Below, one piece after another: positions 53,699 to 63,702 of a DNA stretch of 64,000 nucleotides (its first letter is position 1; the number at the start of each line of letters is the position of its first letter). Position numbers and translations under genes: made by a program. The DNA is taken from positions 1,963,248 to 2,027,247 of the forward strand of contig NZ_VTFT01000001.1 in the NCBI RefSeq assembly GCF_008244685.1, in the 5' to 3' direction. Below the pieces are notes generated by a model. It had not been told where the DNA came from. It was given only the letters and a program-made list of their open reading frames with translations, and ran no database searches. The DNA is from Luteimonas viscosa. Its GTDB lineage: Bacteria > Pseudomonadota > Gammaproteobacteria > Xanthomonadales > Xanthomonadaceae.

Positions 53699-53881
53699 TC
53701 ATGCGAAGCGGAAGCGGGTGTCGCCCGAGGCCGGGGTGTAGCGCTTGTCGGTGGCGTAGCCGCTGCTGTTGCCGTAGCCGACCCCGAAGCCGCGCTCGCG
53801 ACGCTCGGAGGCGGGCAGCGGACGGAGGGTGCGCGCAAGGGTCAGGGTCTGGAGGGCGGGGGTGCGGGGCGAAACGTTCAT
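53699..53881 (-). CDS. Small protein with GYGxSSGY tail
   Basis: This is a 60-residue protein from ATG 53881 with GAGG about 9 bp upstream. A Leu/Arg-rich N-terminal half (TPALQTLTLARTLRPLP) is followed by FGVGYGNSSGYATDKRY and an FRFA end. The tail parallels the YkvA tail (GMGYGSSSGYG). I recognise no domain. It is 130 bp upstream of the YkvA gene, same strand. Probably a real small gene because the tail is shared. Confidence 0.6.
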   Translation of the reverse strand: MNVSPRTPALQTLTLARTLRPLPASERRERGFGVGYGNSSGYATDKRYTPASGDTRFRFA

Positions 53882-54151
53882 CGTGGTCCTCGGGGGGCGT
53901 TGTGTTCGGGTGTGTTGGTAAAGTAATACACTAAACGGGTTCCTGCATGGGCCGGAAGTCATGGTCTTGCAAAAACTTCCGCTTCCTGCCGGAACCTGTT
54001 GATTCGGATGGGATGCGAGGGCCACCGGTTGCATGCCGGAGGCATGACTGACGACCTATCCGGCACCCGGCGGGAGCGGCGGCGACCCCGGCCGGCGAGA
54101 CGGCAGCGGCGGTGCGCGAGGACCGAGGGGCGGCACGGGGCCGACCGCGCG
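53882..54151. other. Intergenic region between the small Gly/Tyr-tail gene and the PLD gene
   Basis: This stretch of 270 bp is locally richer in A/T around 53910-54005 (for example GTTGGTAAAGTAATACACTA), where a promoter for the small Gly/Tyr-tail gene on the minus strand would be expected. I see no clear hairpin terminator or repeat and no gene in it. Confidence 0.45.
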
Positions 54152-56140
54152 CTAGAGGATGGGCGCGAGCCCGGCGCCGAAGGCCGTGAAGATGCGCGTG
54201 AGCAGGGTGCGGAAACCGAGGTTGACTTCGGGGAAGTCGCCCACCGGCTCGTGGCAGTCGCGGAAATCCGGATCGAACGGGGACAGCGGCAGCGGACAGG
54301 CCGGCCCGGGCTGGAACTCGTAGCTGGTCGCGTATCGCATCGGCCACAGGTCGAACACCGGCAGGTGCTCGGACACCTTGGCCAGCGAGTACTCGAGCCC
54401 GGAGAACACCGGCGGCTTGTCGCGGCGCGCGATCACCCACGCATTCGCCGGGGCGATGTCCCGGCGGATGCTTTCGGCCAGCGCGCGCGCGAAGGCGGGG
54501 TCGTCGATGATCACCGCGCTCTCGGTGTTGTAGTCGTCGCCGCGCGGATCGAAGTTGTGGGTGCCGACCACGCCGATGCGCCCGTCGATCACCAGCGACT
54601 TCGCATGCAGGCCGAAGCGCACGCCGGCGCGCTTGAGCGGCACGCGTTGCTGCACGCCGATGCCGGCGTAGCGCAGCGCGGCGTATTCACGGCTCAGCGG
54701 CGGCTCGCGGCGCCCGTCGTCACCGCCGCCACTGCCGCGTCCACTTCCGCTGCCACCCACACCCCCTCCCGGATCACGCGGAGCCGCGGCGTCGGCCGGC
54801 GCCCGCGGTTCGCCGATGTTGACGCTGCCGTCCGCATTCCACGAGATCTCGACCGCGCCGGTGGCTTCGAGATCGATCGGCGCGTCCTCGGGAAACGGCT
54901 TGAACTCGTGGATCTCGAAGCCGAAGTCGCGCAGGTAGCGGCGCTTGTACTTGTAGGACAGCGCGTAGGTGATGAACGAATCGGTCGCCGCCAGGCTGTT
55001 GGTGGAGACGATCACCCGCGGCGGCGACGTACGCTCGTGCATCCGCTCGAACATCGCCTGCGCCGGCTTCGACAGCACCAGGTAGGGGGTCTGCAGCAGC
55101 ACCTCCTGCTGCGCCGATTCGATCAGCCCGTGCAGCAGCGGCGAGGCCTGCACCCCGTTCGCCGCGGCCTCGCGGTCGCGGCGGTGCTTCTGCGGCGGAT
55201 CGGCGATGAAGACCACCTCGCCCACCGCGAGCGCCGCATCCGCCAGCCCCTGTCGCACCAGCACGGCATCGTCGGCCGCGCGCGACATCGCCGCGACCCG
55301 CTGCGGATCCTCGTACGGCCATGCCGGCAGCGGCGGGGCGCCCTCGCGCAGCAGGTGGCGGCCGACGTCGTCCAGCCGCTCCACCGGCACGCTCAGCGGC
55401 GCGTTCCAGAAGGCCTCGAAGCTCGCCGCCATCTCGGCGCTGGCCGGGCCGCTGACCAGCACGTCGCGGTCGCGGAAGTTGTACTCGGGATTCCAGTCGT
55501 AGTAGTCGTCCTGGTAGTTGCGCCCGCCGGTGATCCCGACGATGCCGTCGACCAGCAACAGCTTGCCGTGCATGCGCTGGTTGAGCCGGCGCCAGCAGCA
55601 GGCGGCGGCCCAGGCGTACATCGGGTAGCTGATGCGCGCGCGCGACAGCACCGGGTTGTAGACCCGCAGCTCGAAGTTGACGTGCGCCGAGGCGAGCGCG
55701 GCCAGGGTGTCGACCTGGCGCAGCGCCGACAGCTGGTCCACCAGCAGGCGCACGCGCACGCCGCGGCGCACCGCCGCCAGCAGTTCGTCCAGCACCAGGT
55801 GGCCGGCGTCGTCCTCGTCGAAGATGTAGGTCTGCAGGTCGATCGTGCGCCGGGCGCCGCGGATCAGGTCCAGGCGCGAGACCAGCGCATCCTGGCCGTA
55901 GTCGAGCAGCAGCGCGTAATGCCTGGGCTGCTGCGGCGTGCTCTGCGCCCAGGCGCGTACGCCGAGTTCGCGCAGCGGCGAGGGCCGGGCGCAGGCATCG
56001 GCCGCATCGCATTCGACCACGGTCGAACGGGCCTCGGCCGCGATCCGGGCGGCCTGGTCGCGCTGCAGGGTCGACAGGCTGCCGCAGGCGCCGCAGGCCA
56101 GGGCCAGCAGCGCCGCGCAGACGCGCATCGCCGGGGTCAT
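54152..56140 (-). CDS. Phospholipase D-family lipoprotein (cardiolipin-synthase-like)
   Basis: This is a 662-residue exported lipoprotein (lipobox ALACGAC) with two HKD motifs: HGKLLLVDGIVGITGGRN near residue 191 and HAKSLVIDGRIGVVGTHN near residue 512. These are the phosphatidyl-transfer active sites of the PLD superfamily (cardiolipin synthase or phospholipase). Between them lies a Gly/Ser/Asp-rich insertion (GGGVGGSGSGRGSGGGDD) at about 455-475. The start at 56140 overlaps the YceI stop (ATGA). Confidence 0.9.
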   Translation of the reverse strand: MTPAMRVCAALLALACGACGSLSTLQRDQAARIAAEARSTVVECDAADACARPSPLRELGVRAWAQSTPQQPRHYALLLDYGQDALVSRLDLIRGARRTIDLQTYIFDEDDAGHLVLDELLAAVRRGVRVRLLVDQLSALRQVDTLAALASAHVNFELRVYNPVLSRARISYPMYAWAAACCWRRLNQRMHGKLLLVDGIVGITGGRNYQDDYYDWNPEYNFRDRDVLVSGPASAEMAASFEAFWNAPLSVPVERLDDVGRHLLREGAPPLPAWPYEDPQRVAAMSRAADDAVLVRQGLADAALAVGEVVFIADPPQKHRRDREAAANGVQASPLLHGLIESAQQEVLLQTPYLVLSKPAQAMFERMHERTSPPRVIVSTNSLAATDSFITYALSYKYKRRYLRDFGFEIHEFKPFPEDAPIDLEATGAVEISWNADGSVNIGEPRAPADAAAPRDPGGGVGGSGSGRGSGGGDDGRREPPLSREYAALRYAGIGVQQRVPLKRAGVRFGLHAKSLVIDGRIGVVGTHNFDPRGDDYNTESAVIIDDPAFARALAESIRRDIAPANAWVIARRDKPPVFSGLEYSLAKVSEHLPVFDLWPMRYATSYEFQPGPACPLPLSPFDPDFRDCHEPVGDFPEVNLGFRTLLTRIFTAFGAGLAPIL

Positions 56141-56724
56141 GGCGCCTTCGGCGGCGGCCGGGTACGGATGTGCAGCGTGAACACCACCCGGTCGGCGAGG
56201 GCGAAGGCCCAGCGGTCCATCGCGTAGTCGCTGCGGTAGACCACGCCGCTGGCGACCACGTCGCAGTCCAGGGTCGGCCGCTCGCAGGTCGCCGGCTCGA
56301 GGGCGAAGACCTCGCGCCGGCGCACGCCGCGGATCGTCAGCGCGCCGCCCAGCAGGCCGCCGTCGCGCAGCAGTTCGTCGGTGTACGGGTCGGACACGAA
56401 TTCCACCCATGGGTGCTGGTCGGCGTCGAAGAAGCCCTTGCCCCGGGTGACCTTGGAGTACTGGGGATGATCGAGGATCTCCACATCGCGCGTGGGCAGG
56501 TGCAGACGCACCTGTCGGCGCTGCTCCGAGACCTCGACGATTTCGCCGCGCCAGTCGGGGAAGCGCCCTTCCAGCGACTGGCCCCAGCGGGTCTTGAGGG
56601 TGAAGCCGATGCGCGACTGGGTGGTGTCGATCTCGGCGGCCGGCGCCGCCGGCGCGGACAGCGCGGCCCAGGCACCCAGCAGCACCAGCCATCGCGCCCA
56701 CCGCGCGGTCCGCGAGACCGCCAT
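56137..56724 (-). CDS. YceI-family periplasmic protein (second of two)
   Basis: This is a 195-residue YceI barrel with a signal peptide ending around residue 25 (APAAPAAEI). It contains SRIGFTLKTRWGQSLEGRF, VEILDHPQYSKVTRGKGFFDADQHPWVEFVSD (shortened: KGFFDADQHPWVEFVSD) and ALTIRGVRRREVF. It is divergent in sequence from the YceI at 46290. It overlaps the PLD start by ATGA and follows the SixA gene by 5 bp, so the three genes form one operon sixA-yceI-pld. Confidence 0.88.
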   Translation of the reverse strand: MAVSRTARWARWLVLLGAWAALSAPAAPAAEIDTTQSRIGFTLKTRWGQSLEGRFPDWRGEIVEVSEQRRQVRLHLPTRDVEILDHPQYSKVTRGKGFFDADQHPWVEFVSDPYTDELLRDGGLLGGALTIRGVRRREVFALEPATCERPTLDCDVVASGVVYRSDYAMDRWAFALADRVVFTLHIRTRPPPKAP

Positions 56725-56729
56725 CGGAC

Positions 56730-57206
56730 CTACGGCCACCAGAACGCGGACAGGGTGGCGATGCCGGGCTCGATCGCGGCCTCGGCCGGCAGCGACAGCA
56801 CCGCGATCGCGGCCGGCGGCATGCCGCGGTACTCGCCCGACTGGCCGCTGTGCAGCAGCGCCACCAGCCGCTCCAGGCCGGGGTTGTGGCCGACCACCAT
56901 GAGGCGGTCGGCATCGCGGTGGCCGTCGACCAGCCCCGCCAGCGTGCCCGGCATGGCCTCGTAGATCGCCGGCTCCAGACGCTTGTCCAGATTGCCCACG
57001 ACCTCCACCACCGCGTCGAGCGTCTCGCGCGTGCGCCGCGACGGCGAACACAGCACCCGGTCGGGCACCAGCGCCTTGTCGCGCAGCCAGGTGGCGACCG
57101 CGTCGGCCTCGGCCAGGCCTTCGGCCGACAGCGGACGGTCGAAATCCGCCTGCCCGGGCTGGGGCGGCTCCGCATGCGCGTGCCGCAGCAGGATCAGTTC
57201 ACGCAT
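56730..57206 (-). CDS. sixA: SixA-type phosphohistidine phosphatase
   Basis: This is a 158-residue histidine-phosphatase-superfamily protein. The catalytic RHG-type motif is LLRHAHAEP (Arg8-His9), the second His is in VVGHNPGLE, and the Arg in SPSRRTRET lies in between. SixA removes phosphate from His of phospho-relay or phosphotransfer proteins. It is first in the sixA-yceI-pld run. The natural target is not linked here. Confidence 0.9.
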   Translation of the reverse strand: MRELILLRHAHAEPPQPGQADFDRPLSAEGLAEADAVATWLRDKALVPDRVLCSPSRRTRETLDAVVEVVGNLDKRLEPAIYEAMPGTLAGLVDGHRDADRLMVVGHNPGLERLVALLHSGQSGEYRGMPPAAIAVLSLPAEAAIEPGIATLSAFWWP

Positions 57207-57252
57207 CGAAGCCTTCCTCCCGGTGGCGTCGCACAGCGGCCCTGGCGCGCGC

Positions 57253-57888
57253 TCAGGCGCGCTTGAGCCACTTCAGCAGCGGCTGCCAGTCCGCCTGGTG
57301 TTCGCGCACGTGCGCCGAGTTGTAGTCGAACAGGCTCTTGCCGAAGCCGACCAGCATCACGTAGGCCTGGCTGTCGCGCAGTTGCGCCACCAGCGGATAC
57401 GGCCACTGGTTGAGCAGGTCCATCGCCTGCTGCGAGGCATTGGTCCAGGGCCGCAGCCGGTTGCCGACCAGGCCCACGCGCAATTCGCCCTTGCGCACCC
57501 GCGGGTGCTTGGCCAGCGCATTGAGGAAGGGCACGGTCGCGTCGATGTCCAGCGCCGAGGGCAGGACCGGCACCACCAGCGCGTCGGCGTGCTCGAGGTA
57601 GGTTTCCAGCGCATCGGCGTGGGCGCCGGCCGGCGCGTCGACCACCACCCGGTCGGTGCCCTCGGGGATCGATTTCCATGCGGTCCGGTGGCGGCTGGCC
57701 CCGTCGATCGGCAGGACCGCGCTTTCGAGGGTGGCGCGGCGTTCGCACCAGCGCGTGGACGAGCCCTGCGGATCGGCGTCGACCAGGACGGTCTTGCGGC
57801 CCGCGAGCGCGGACTCCGCGGCGAGGTGTGTCGCGATCGTGGTCTTGCCGACACCGCCCTTGGAACTGGCCACCAGCACGGTCTTCAT
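57253..57888 (-). CDS. Orphan ParA/MinD-type ATPase
   Basis: This is a 211-residue ATPase with deviant Walker A SSKGGVGKTT (residues 7-16), the switch DADPQGSSTRW, and VVVDAPAG as Walker B. It is shorter than chromosomal ParA and has no parB next to it, so it is not a chromosome-segregation ParA. Such orphan ParA proteins position cargo. It stands 47 bp upstream of sixA on the same strand, so it may be transcribed with sixA-yceI-pld. The cargo is unknown. It is distinct from ParC at 2686. Confidence 0.88.
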   Translation of the reverse strand: MKTVLVASSKGGVGKTTIATHLAAESALAGRKTVLVDADPQGSSTRWCERRATLESAVLPIDGASRHRTAWKSIPEGTDRVVVDAPAGAHADALETYLEHADALVVPVLPSALDIDATVPFLNALAKHPRVRKGELRVGLVGNRLRPWTNASQQAMDLLNQWPYPLVAQLRDSQAYVMLVGFGKSLFDYNSAHVREHQADWQPLLKWLKRA

Positions 57889-58140
57889 CCACTGCCTCCG
57901 CCTTGGGAACGAGTCGCGAGCGTACACCGGCGGCGTGGCGGCCGCGAACCGGTCGCGAGGGGCGCCCCGGACCGCAGCACTCCCGGCGCGATCTTCACAA
58001 GCCGCGGGTCAAAAGCGCGCGAAGCCATGCCCCGCGCCGGCAGCGAGGGGGCGGAACCGGGGTGGCCTCGTTCGCCCCGGTCGGCCCGGCGGCGCGCGCG
58101 TGTCTGCTATCGTCGCCCGGCCCCAGCTTCGGCCCCGTGC

Positions 58141-59628
58141 ATGAGCGACCTGCAGGACCTCGTGGCGCTGATCCGCGCCGATACCCCGCTGATCGTGGTC
58201 GAGACTCCCGACGAGGCGCGCGTGGTGGACCTGTTCCGGCAATCGCTCACCCACGTGTGGCGAGCGCTGTACCGCTGGTCGATCACCGAGGGCCTGCGCC
58301 GGCTGGACCTCGACCGCGAGGATCCCGCGGAGACGCCGCCCGACGCGGGCGCCACCCTCGCCGCGATCCGCAACGCCGGCCAGCGCGGCGTCTACCTGCT
58401 GCTCGACTTCCACCCCTACCTCGGCTACGCCGGCACCCGGCGCCAGCTGCGCGAGATCCTGCAGCGGCGCGGCTGCCTGGCGCACACCGTGGTCCTGGTC
58501 GGGCACAGGATCGAACTGCCCGGCGAGCTCGATGCCCGGGCCGCGCGCCTGCGCCTGCGCCTGCCCGACGCCAATGCCCTGCTCAAGCTGGTGCGCGAGG
58601 AGATCGCCGCCTTCCAGCGCGTGAACGAGGGTCGCCGGGTCGAGGCCGACGACGCGGTGGTGCGCCGGATCGTGCGCAACCTGCAGGGCCTGGACGCGAT
58701 GGACGCGCGCCGCATCGCCCGCCACCTGATCCACGACGACGGCGCGCTCGGCCCCGGCGACCTGCCGGCACTGGCGCGGCTGAAGTTCGAGCTGCTCAAC
58801 AAGAGCGGCCACCTGCACTACGAATACGACACCGCACGCTTCGCCGACGTCGCCGGCGCCCGCCGGCTCAAGCGCTGGGTGGAACAGCGCCGGCGGGTGT
58901 TCGTCGACGGCGAGGCGCCGCCGGGGCTGGATCCGCCGAAGGGCCTGCTGCTGCTCGGGGTGCAGGGCTGCGGCAAGTCGCTGCTGGCCAAGGCGGTGGC
59001 CGGCGGCTTCGGGGTGCCGCTGGTGCGGCTGGACTTCGGCACCCTGTACGCCAAGTACCACGGCGAGACCGAGGCCAACCTGCGCGCCGCGCTCGCTTCC
59101 ACCGAACAGCTGGCGCCGTGCGTGCTGTGGATCGACGAGATCGAGAAGGGCCTGGCCGCCGGCAGCGCCGACGGCGACGGCGGCGTGTCGCGGCGCGTGC
59201 TCGGTTACCTGCTGACCTGGATGGCCGAACGCAAGTCGCAGGTGTTCCTGGTCGCCACCGCCAACCAGGTGCACGACCTGCCCGCCGAGCTGCTGCGCAA
59301 GGGCCGCTTCGACGAGATCTTCTTCGTCGACCTGCCCGATGCCGACACCCGCGCGCATGTGTTCGAACTGCACCTGCGCCGGCGCGAGATCGATCCCGAG
59401 CGCTTCGACCTGCTCGCACTGGCGCAGGCGGCCGACGGTTTCTCCGGCGCCGAGATCGAACAGGCGATCGTCGCCGCGTTGTATGTCGCCCACGCCGACG
59501 CGCGCCCGATCGACGGCGCGCTGCTGCTGGAGGAAGTCCGCGCGGCGCGCCCGCTGTCGGTGATGATGGGCGAACAGGTCGCCGCACTGCGCGCCTGGGC
59601 CGGCAGCCGCACGGTGCCGGCGGACTGA
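58141..59628 (+). CDS. Ycf46-like AAA family ATPase
   Basis: This is a 495-residue AAA+ protein. The N-terminal ~230 residues form a second, diverged ATPase-like domain (ADTPLIVVETPDEARVVDLF). The C-terminal half has a conserved Walker A (GVQGCGKSLLAKA), Walker B (VLWIDEIEKGL) and sensor/arginine-finger region (ANQVHDLPAELLRKGRFDEIFFVDLP). This layout is that of Ycf46 proteins, whose cellular role is not firmly established. It is divergent from the ParA gene across a 252-bp region. Confidence 0.85.
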   Translation: MSDLQDLVALIRADTPLIVVETPDEARVVDLFRQSLTHVWRALYRWSITEGLRRLDLDREDPAETPPDAGATLAAIRNAGQRGVYLLLDFHPYLGYAGTRRQLREILQRRGCLAHTVVLVGHRIELPGELDARAARLRLRLPDANALLKLVREEIAAFQRVNEGRRVEADDAVVRRIVRNLQGLDAMDARRIARHLIHDDGALGPGDLPALARLKFELLNKSGHLHYEYDTARFADVAGARRLKRWVEQRRRVFVDGEAPPGLDPPKGLLLLGVQGCGKSLLAKAVAGGFGVPLVRLDFGTLYAKYHGETEANLRAALASTEQLAPCVLWIDEIEKGLAAGSADGDGGVSRRVLGYLLTWMAERKSQVFLVATANQVHDLPAELLRKGRFDEIFFVDLPDADTRAHVFELHLRRREIDPERFDLLALAQAADGFSGAEIEQAIVAALYVAHADARPIDGALLLEEVRAARPLSVMMGEQVAALRAWAGSRTVPAD

Positions 59629-59773
59629 GGCGCCGGCGCGCGATGAAGGAATACCGGCTGCCGGAAGCTGCCTGATCGCATGCATCCCCGTGTCTTGCCA
59701 CAGCCCTGTCGCCATTGTCCTGGGCGCGCTAACATCTTCGTCGAGAACGTTTTGATTCAGGGATGATCGAACT

Positions 59774-60431
<658 letters not shown>

Positions 60432-60451
<20 letters not shown>

Positions 60452-61403
60452 CCTGACGCTGCTGCTGTGCACGGCGCTCGCGGCGCCGGCGTGGGCGGTG
60501 GTGCTGACCGGCGAGGTGCGCGCGGTCGACGCGCAGGCCGTCATCACCCCGCAGTCCAACTCCTCTCCCGTAGTCATCCGCTACTTCGTGCCCGACGGTG
60601 AGCCGGTGAAGCAGGGCGAGGTTGTGCTGCGGATCGACCCCGGGCAGTCGGCGGCGATGATCCCCGACCTCGAGGCAAAGATCGAACAGGCGCGCGCCCG
60701 CGGCGACAAGGAGATCGCCGAACTCGAGGTCAAGGCGGTCGACGCCGAGCTGGCGCTGGTCGACGCCGAGGCCGAGCTGGCGACGGCGCGGATCGATGCG
60801 AAGATCCCGAAGGGCCTGGTCTCCGACCTCGACCACGACCGCTACCAGGGCGAGCTCGACCGCACCACGCGCGAAGTCGCGCTGCAGCGCAGGCTGCTGG
60901 CCGAGGCGCGCGACGCGGTCCGCCGACGCCGCGAGGACAGCCGTCTCGAAGTCGACAAGCTGGTGATCCAGCGCGACTACCACGCCGCGCTGGTGCGCAC
61001 TGCGGAAGTGCGCGCGGACCGCGACGGCATTGTCGTGCACGGATTCAACAACAACTGGCTCGGCGGTCGCATCGACGAGGGCTCCTCGACCATGCCCGGC
61101 AGCCGCGCCGGAGAGGTGGTCGGCGCCGGCGGCACGCTCGCGGTACGCGCGTGGGCGCTTCAACCCGACCGCCAGGGACTGCGCCGCGGACAGCCGGTGC
61201 GGCTGAGCTTCGACGCCCTGCCCGGCATCGTCGTCGACGGCCGCATCGACGGCATCGGCGGCGCGCCGGATCGCCGTCCCGAGTGGGGCCGCGGCCTGTA
61301 CTTTCTCGTCGACATCGCATTCGACCCGGGTGAGCTGCCACTGATGCCGGGCATGAGCGTGCGCGTGGTCGCCGACGCGACGGACGCGGGAGCCGGGCGA
61401 TGA
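60432..61403 (+). CDS. HlyD/MacA-type periplasmic adaptor 1
   Basis: This is a 323-residue exported protein with a signal peptide (LLLCTALAAPAWA). It starts with a barrel-sandwich half (PVVIRYFVPDGEPVKQGEVVLRID), continues with a long charged coiled coil (about 75-185, ARARGDKEIAELEVKAVDAELAL shortened here to DKEIAELEVKAVDAELAL), and ends with a second barrel half and a beta-barrel-like end. This is a membrane-fusion protein that bridges the inner-membrane ABC pump to an outer channel. It is coupled to ABC and to adaptor 2 (ATGA). Confidence 0.85.
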
Positions 61404-62395
61404 GCGCGCGCCGCGCCTGCGCGCCCCTGTTCGCGCTGCTCGCGACCGCGCTGGCCGCACCCGCGTCGTCCGGCGACGTGCTGCGCATCGACGGCGAGGT
61501 CTACGCGCTGCGCGCCGCGCAGCTGATACCCCCGGTGGTCGATCGCCTGTGGCAGCTCAACATCACCCAGCTCGCGCCCGATGGCGCGCCCGTCAAGCAG
61601 GGCGACCCGGTCCTGGCCTTCGACAGCAGCCAGCTGACGCGTGACCTCGCCGAGAAGCAGAGCAAGCTGCAGGAGAAGCAGCGCGAGCTGGAAACGCTGC
61701 TGCTCGATCTGGCGGAGCGCGAGCGCACCGAGCGGCTCGCCACCGCCGAGGCCCGCGCCGCCCTCGAGAAGGCGCAGCGCAAGACCGGGCAACCGCGCGA
61801 ACTGATCGCAGCGATGCAGTACGACAAGCTGGTCGCGGAGCGGCGCCGGGCCGAACGTCGCATGGCGCTGGCGCTGGCACGCGAGCGTCTGGCTGCCGAG
61901 CAGCGCCGGCAGGAGCGCCGTCTCGCCGAATCCGAGGTCGCGCAGTTGCAGGCCGATGTCGACCGGCTGCAGACGTCGATGGCGCAGATGACCCTGCAGG
62001 CGCCGCGCGACGGCGTGATGATGCACAAAAGCAACTGGAGCGGCGAGAAGTTCGACGTCGGCTCGCAGGTCTGGCGCGGCCAGACCATCGCCGAGATTCC
62101 GGACGCCTCCACCCTCGCGGTGCGCGCGCAGCTGCCCGAGCGCGACCTGCGGCGCGTGTCCGTGGGCACGTCGGCACGGATCGTGGTCGAGGGCGGCGGC
62201 GGCAGCACGCATCGCGGCAAGGTCAGCCGGATCGGACGCGCGGTGCGCAGCAAGTCGCAGGTCCAGCCGATTCCGGTGATCGACGTCGAACTCCGCCTCG
62301 ACGATCCCGCGGCGAAGTTGCGCCCCGGCCAGGCGGTGCGGGTGGAACTCGCGGCCACCACCACCGCGACCGCATCGGCGGGCGTGCCACGATGA
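61400..62395 (+). CDS. HlyD/MacA-type periplasmic adaptor 2
   Basis: This is a 331-residue exported protein (signal to about residue 24, APASSG). It begins with a lipoyl-like half (LAPDGAPVKQGDPVLAFDSS). A very long, Glu/Arg-rich helical hairpin (about 70-195) follows, then the second half (LQAPRDGVMMHKSNWSGEKFDVGS) and a barrel domain (VRAQLPERDLRRVSVGTSARI shortened here to RDLRRVSVGTSARI). Related to but not a copy of adaptors 1 and 3. Starts and ends with ATGA overlaps. Confidence 0.85.
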   Translation: MSARRACAPLFALLATALAAPASSGDVLRIDGEVYALRAAQLIPPVVDRLWQLNITQLAPDGAPVKQGDPVLAFDSSQLTRDLAEKQSKLQEKQRELETLLLDLAERERTERLATAEARAALEKAQRKTGQPRELIAAMQYDKLVAERRRAERRMALALARERLAAEQRRQERRLAESEVAQLQADVDRLQTSMAQMTLQAPRDGVMMHKSNWSGEKFDVGSQVWRGQTIAEIPDASTLAVRAQLPERDLRRVSVGTSARIVVEGGGGSTHRGKVSRIGRAVRSKSQVQPIPVIDVELRLDDPAAKLRPGQAVRVELAATTTATASAGVPR

Positions 62396-63702
62396 AGCCC
62401 AGGCCGCAGGCCTCGGGCCGCCTTGCCGCCCTGGTACCGGCGGCGTTGGTGCTGGCGCTGGCCGCCTGTGGCGGCGACACCACCCCGGCGGCCTCGGAAA
62501 TCGTGACCCGGGGCGAGCTGCTGCTCGCCGTAGAGGGCGAGGGCGAACTGCGTTCCAGCAAGCCGACTCCGCTGAACGTCCCGGGCCGCAACTGGGCCAC
62601 GCGCCAGGTCGAATGGATGCTGCCGGAAGGCAGCGTGGTGAAGAAGGGCGACCTGCTCGCGCGCTTCGTCGCGCCCGACGGCAAGCAGGAACTGGATCAG
62701 GCGCTGGTCGACCTGCAGCGCAACGCGTTGGCACGCATCGCCAAGGAGGGGGAGCTGCGGGCGGGGCAAGGCCGGGTCTCGGTGGACCTGTCGCAGGTCG
62801 CGATACAACTCGGCATCGCCCAGCGCTACGCCGATGCCGACCTCGACGCGTTTGCGCGCAACGAGGTGCTCGACGCGATCGAGGACAGCCGCTACCTGGG
62901 CGCGAAGCAGGACACGCTGGAATGGCGGCGCGCGCAGTCGGGCTCCCGTGGCGGCGCGGAGCTGGCGGTGCTCGACGCGCAGCGCGCGACGTTCGAGCTC
63001 AATGCGAAGACGCGGCAGGCCGACCTCGACGCGCTGGAACTGCGCGCGCCCAACGACGGCGTGCTGCTGCTGACCCCGAACTGGTCCGGCGACAAGCCGT
63101 TGGTCGGCGCGTCGATGTTCGCCGGCATCGAGTTCGGCAGCCTGCCGGACACCTCGGCGATGGAGGTGCAGATCGACCTGCCGCAGATCGAGGCGCAGGG
63201 TGTCGCCGTCGGCAACGAGGTGGAGCTGCATCCGCTCGGGCGCCCGGACCAGCGCTTCTCCAGCAAACTGTCGTGGGTCGCGAGCGCTGCCAAGACCCTG
63301 GGGCGCGAGAGCCCGGTGAAATACCTGTCGATGCGTGCGCCGGTGCCGGCCGAGGCGGTGAAGAAGCATGGCTTCGTGCCCGGGCAGCGCTTCGCCGCGA
63401 ACGTGGTGCTGGCGCGCGAGCCGGCCGCGCTCGGCGTCGCCAACGTCGCCATCGAGCAGCAGGACGGCAAGCAGTGGGTACTGGTTCGTCGGGGTCGCGA
63501 CTTCGAGCGCCGCGAGGTCGAACTCGGTGTGCGCGGCACCGCGCGCTCGCAGGTGCTCGAGGGGCTAGAGGACGGCGACGAGGTGCTGCTTTCCGCAGGC
63601 GGCCGGACGCTGCCGATCAGGGGCGGCGACGCGGAAGAAGTCGCGCACGAGGCCGCCGCCGCGGATCGGGCCGCCGACGACACCCGCGAGGATGCACGAT
63701 GA
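62392..63702 (+). CDS. HlyD/MacA-type periplasmic adaptor 3 (lipoprotein)
   Basis: This is a 436-residue lipoprotein (lipobox VLALAACGG). It has the barrel-sandwich N-half (VEWMLPEGSVVKKGDLLARFVAPDG shortened here to EGSVVKKGDLLARFVAPDG), a hairpin of about 120 residues and a second half (LRAPNDGVLLLTPNWSGDKPLVGAS shortened here to NDGVLLLTPNWSGDKPLVG). Two C-terminal barrels follow (VEVQIDL, VRRGRDFERREVELGVRG) and an acidic tail. It is the largest adaptor and the only lipid-anchored one. It overlaps the permease gene by ATGA. Confidence 0.87.
   Translation: MKPRPQASGRLAALVPAALVLALAACGGDTTPAASEIVTRGELLLAVEGEGELRSSKPTPLNVPGRNWATRQVEWMLPEGSVVKKGDLLARFVAPDGKQELDQALVDLQRNALARIAKEGELRAGQGRVSVDLSQVAIQLGIAQRYADADLDAFARNEVLDAIEDSRYLGAKQDTLEWRRAQSGSRGGAELAVLDAQRATFELNAKTRQADLDALELRAPNDGVLLLTPNWSGDKPLVGASMFAGIEFGSLPDTSAMEVQIDLPQIEAQGVAVGNEVELHPLGRPDQRFSSKLSWVASAAKTLGRESPVKYLSMRAPVPAEAVKKHGFVPGQRFAANVVLAREPAALGVANVAIEQQDGKQWVLVRRGRDFERREVELGVRGTARSQVLEGLEDGDEVLLSAGGRTLPIRGGDAEEVAHEAAAADRAADDTREDAR

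Noticed and set aside
53999-56227. 742-residue open frame opposite the PLD gene
   Set aside because: It is the antisense shadow of a GC-rich gene with clear HKD motifs; its composition is His/Arg/Ala-rich and domain-free.
59643-59675. Ten-residue frame before the ABC operon
   Set aside because: Too short to support; it has no family and no clear ribosome site.
57678-59675. 665-residue frame overlapping the Ycf46-like gene
   Set aside because: It is an out-of-frame shadow; the AAA motifs lie in the frame starting at 58141.
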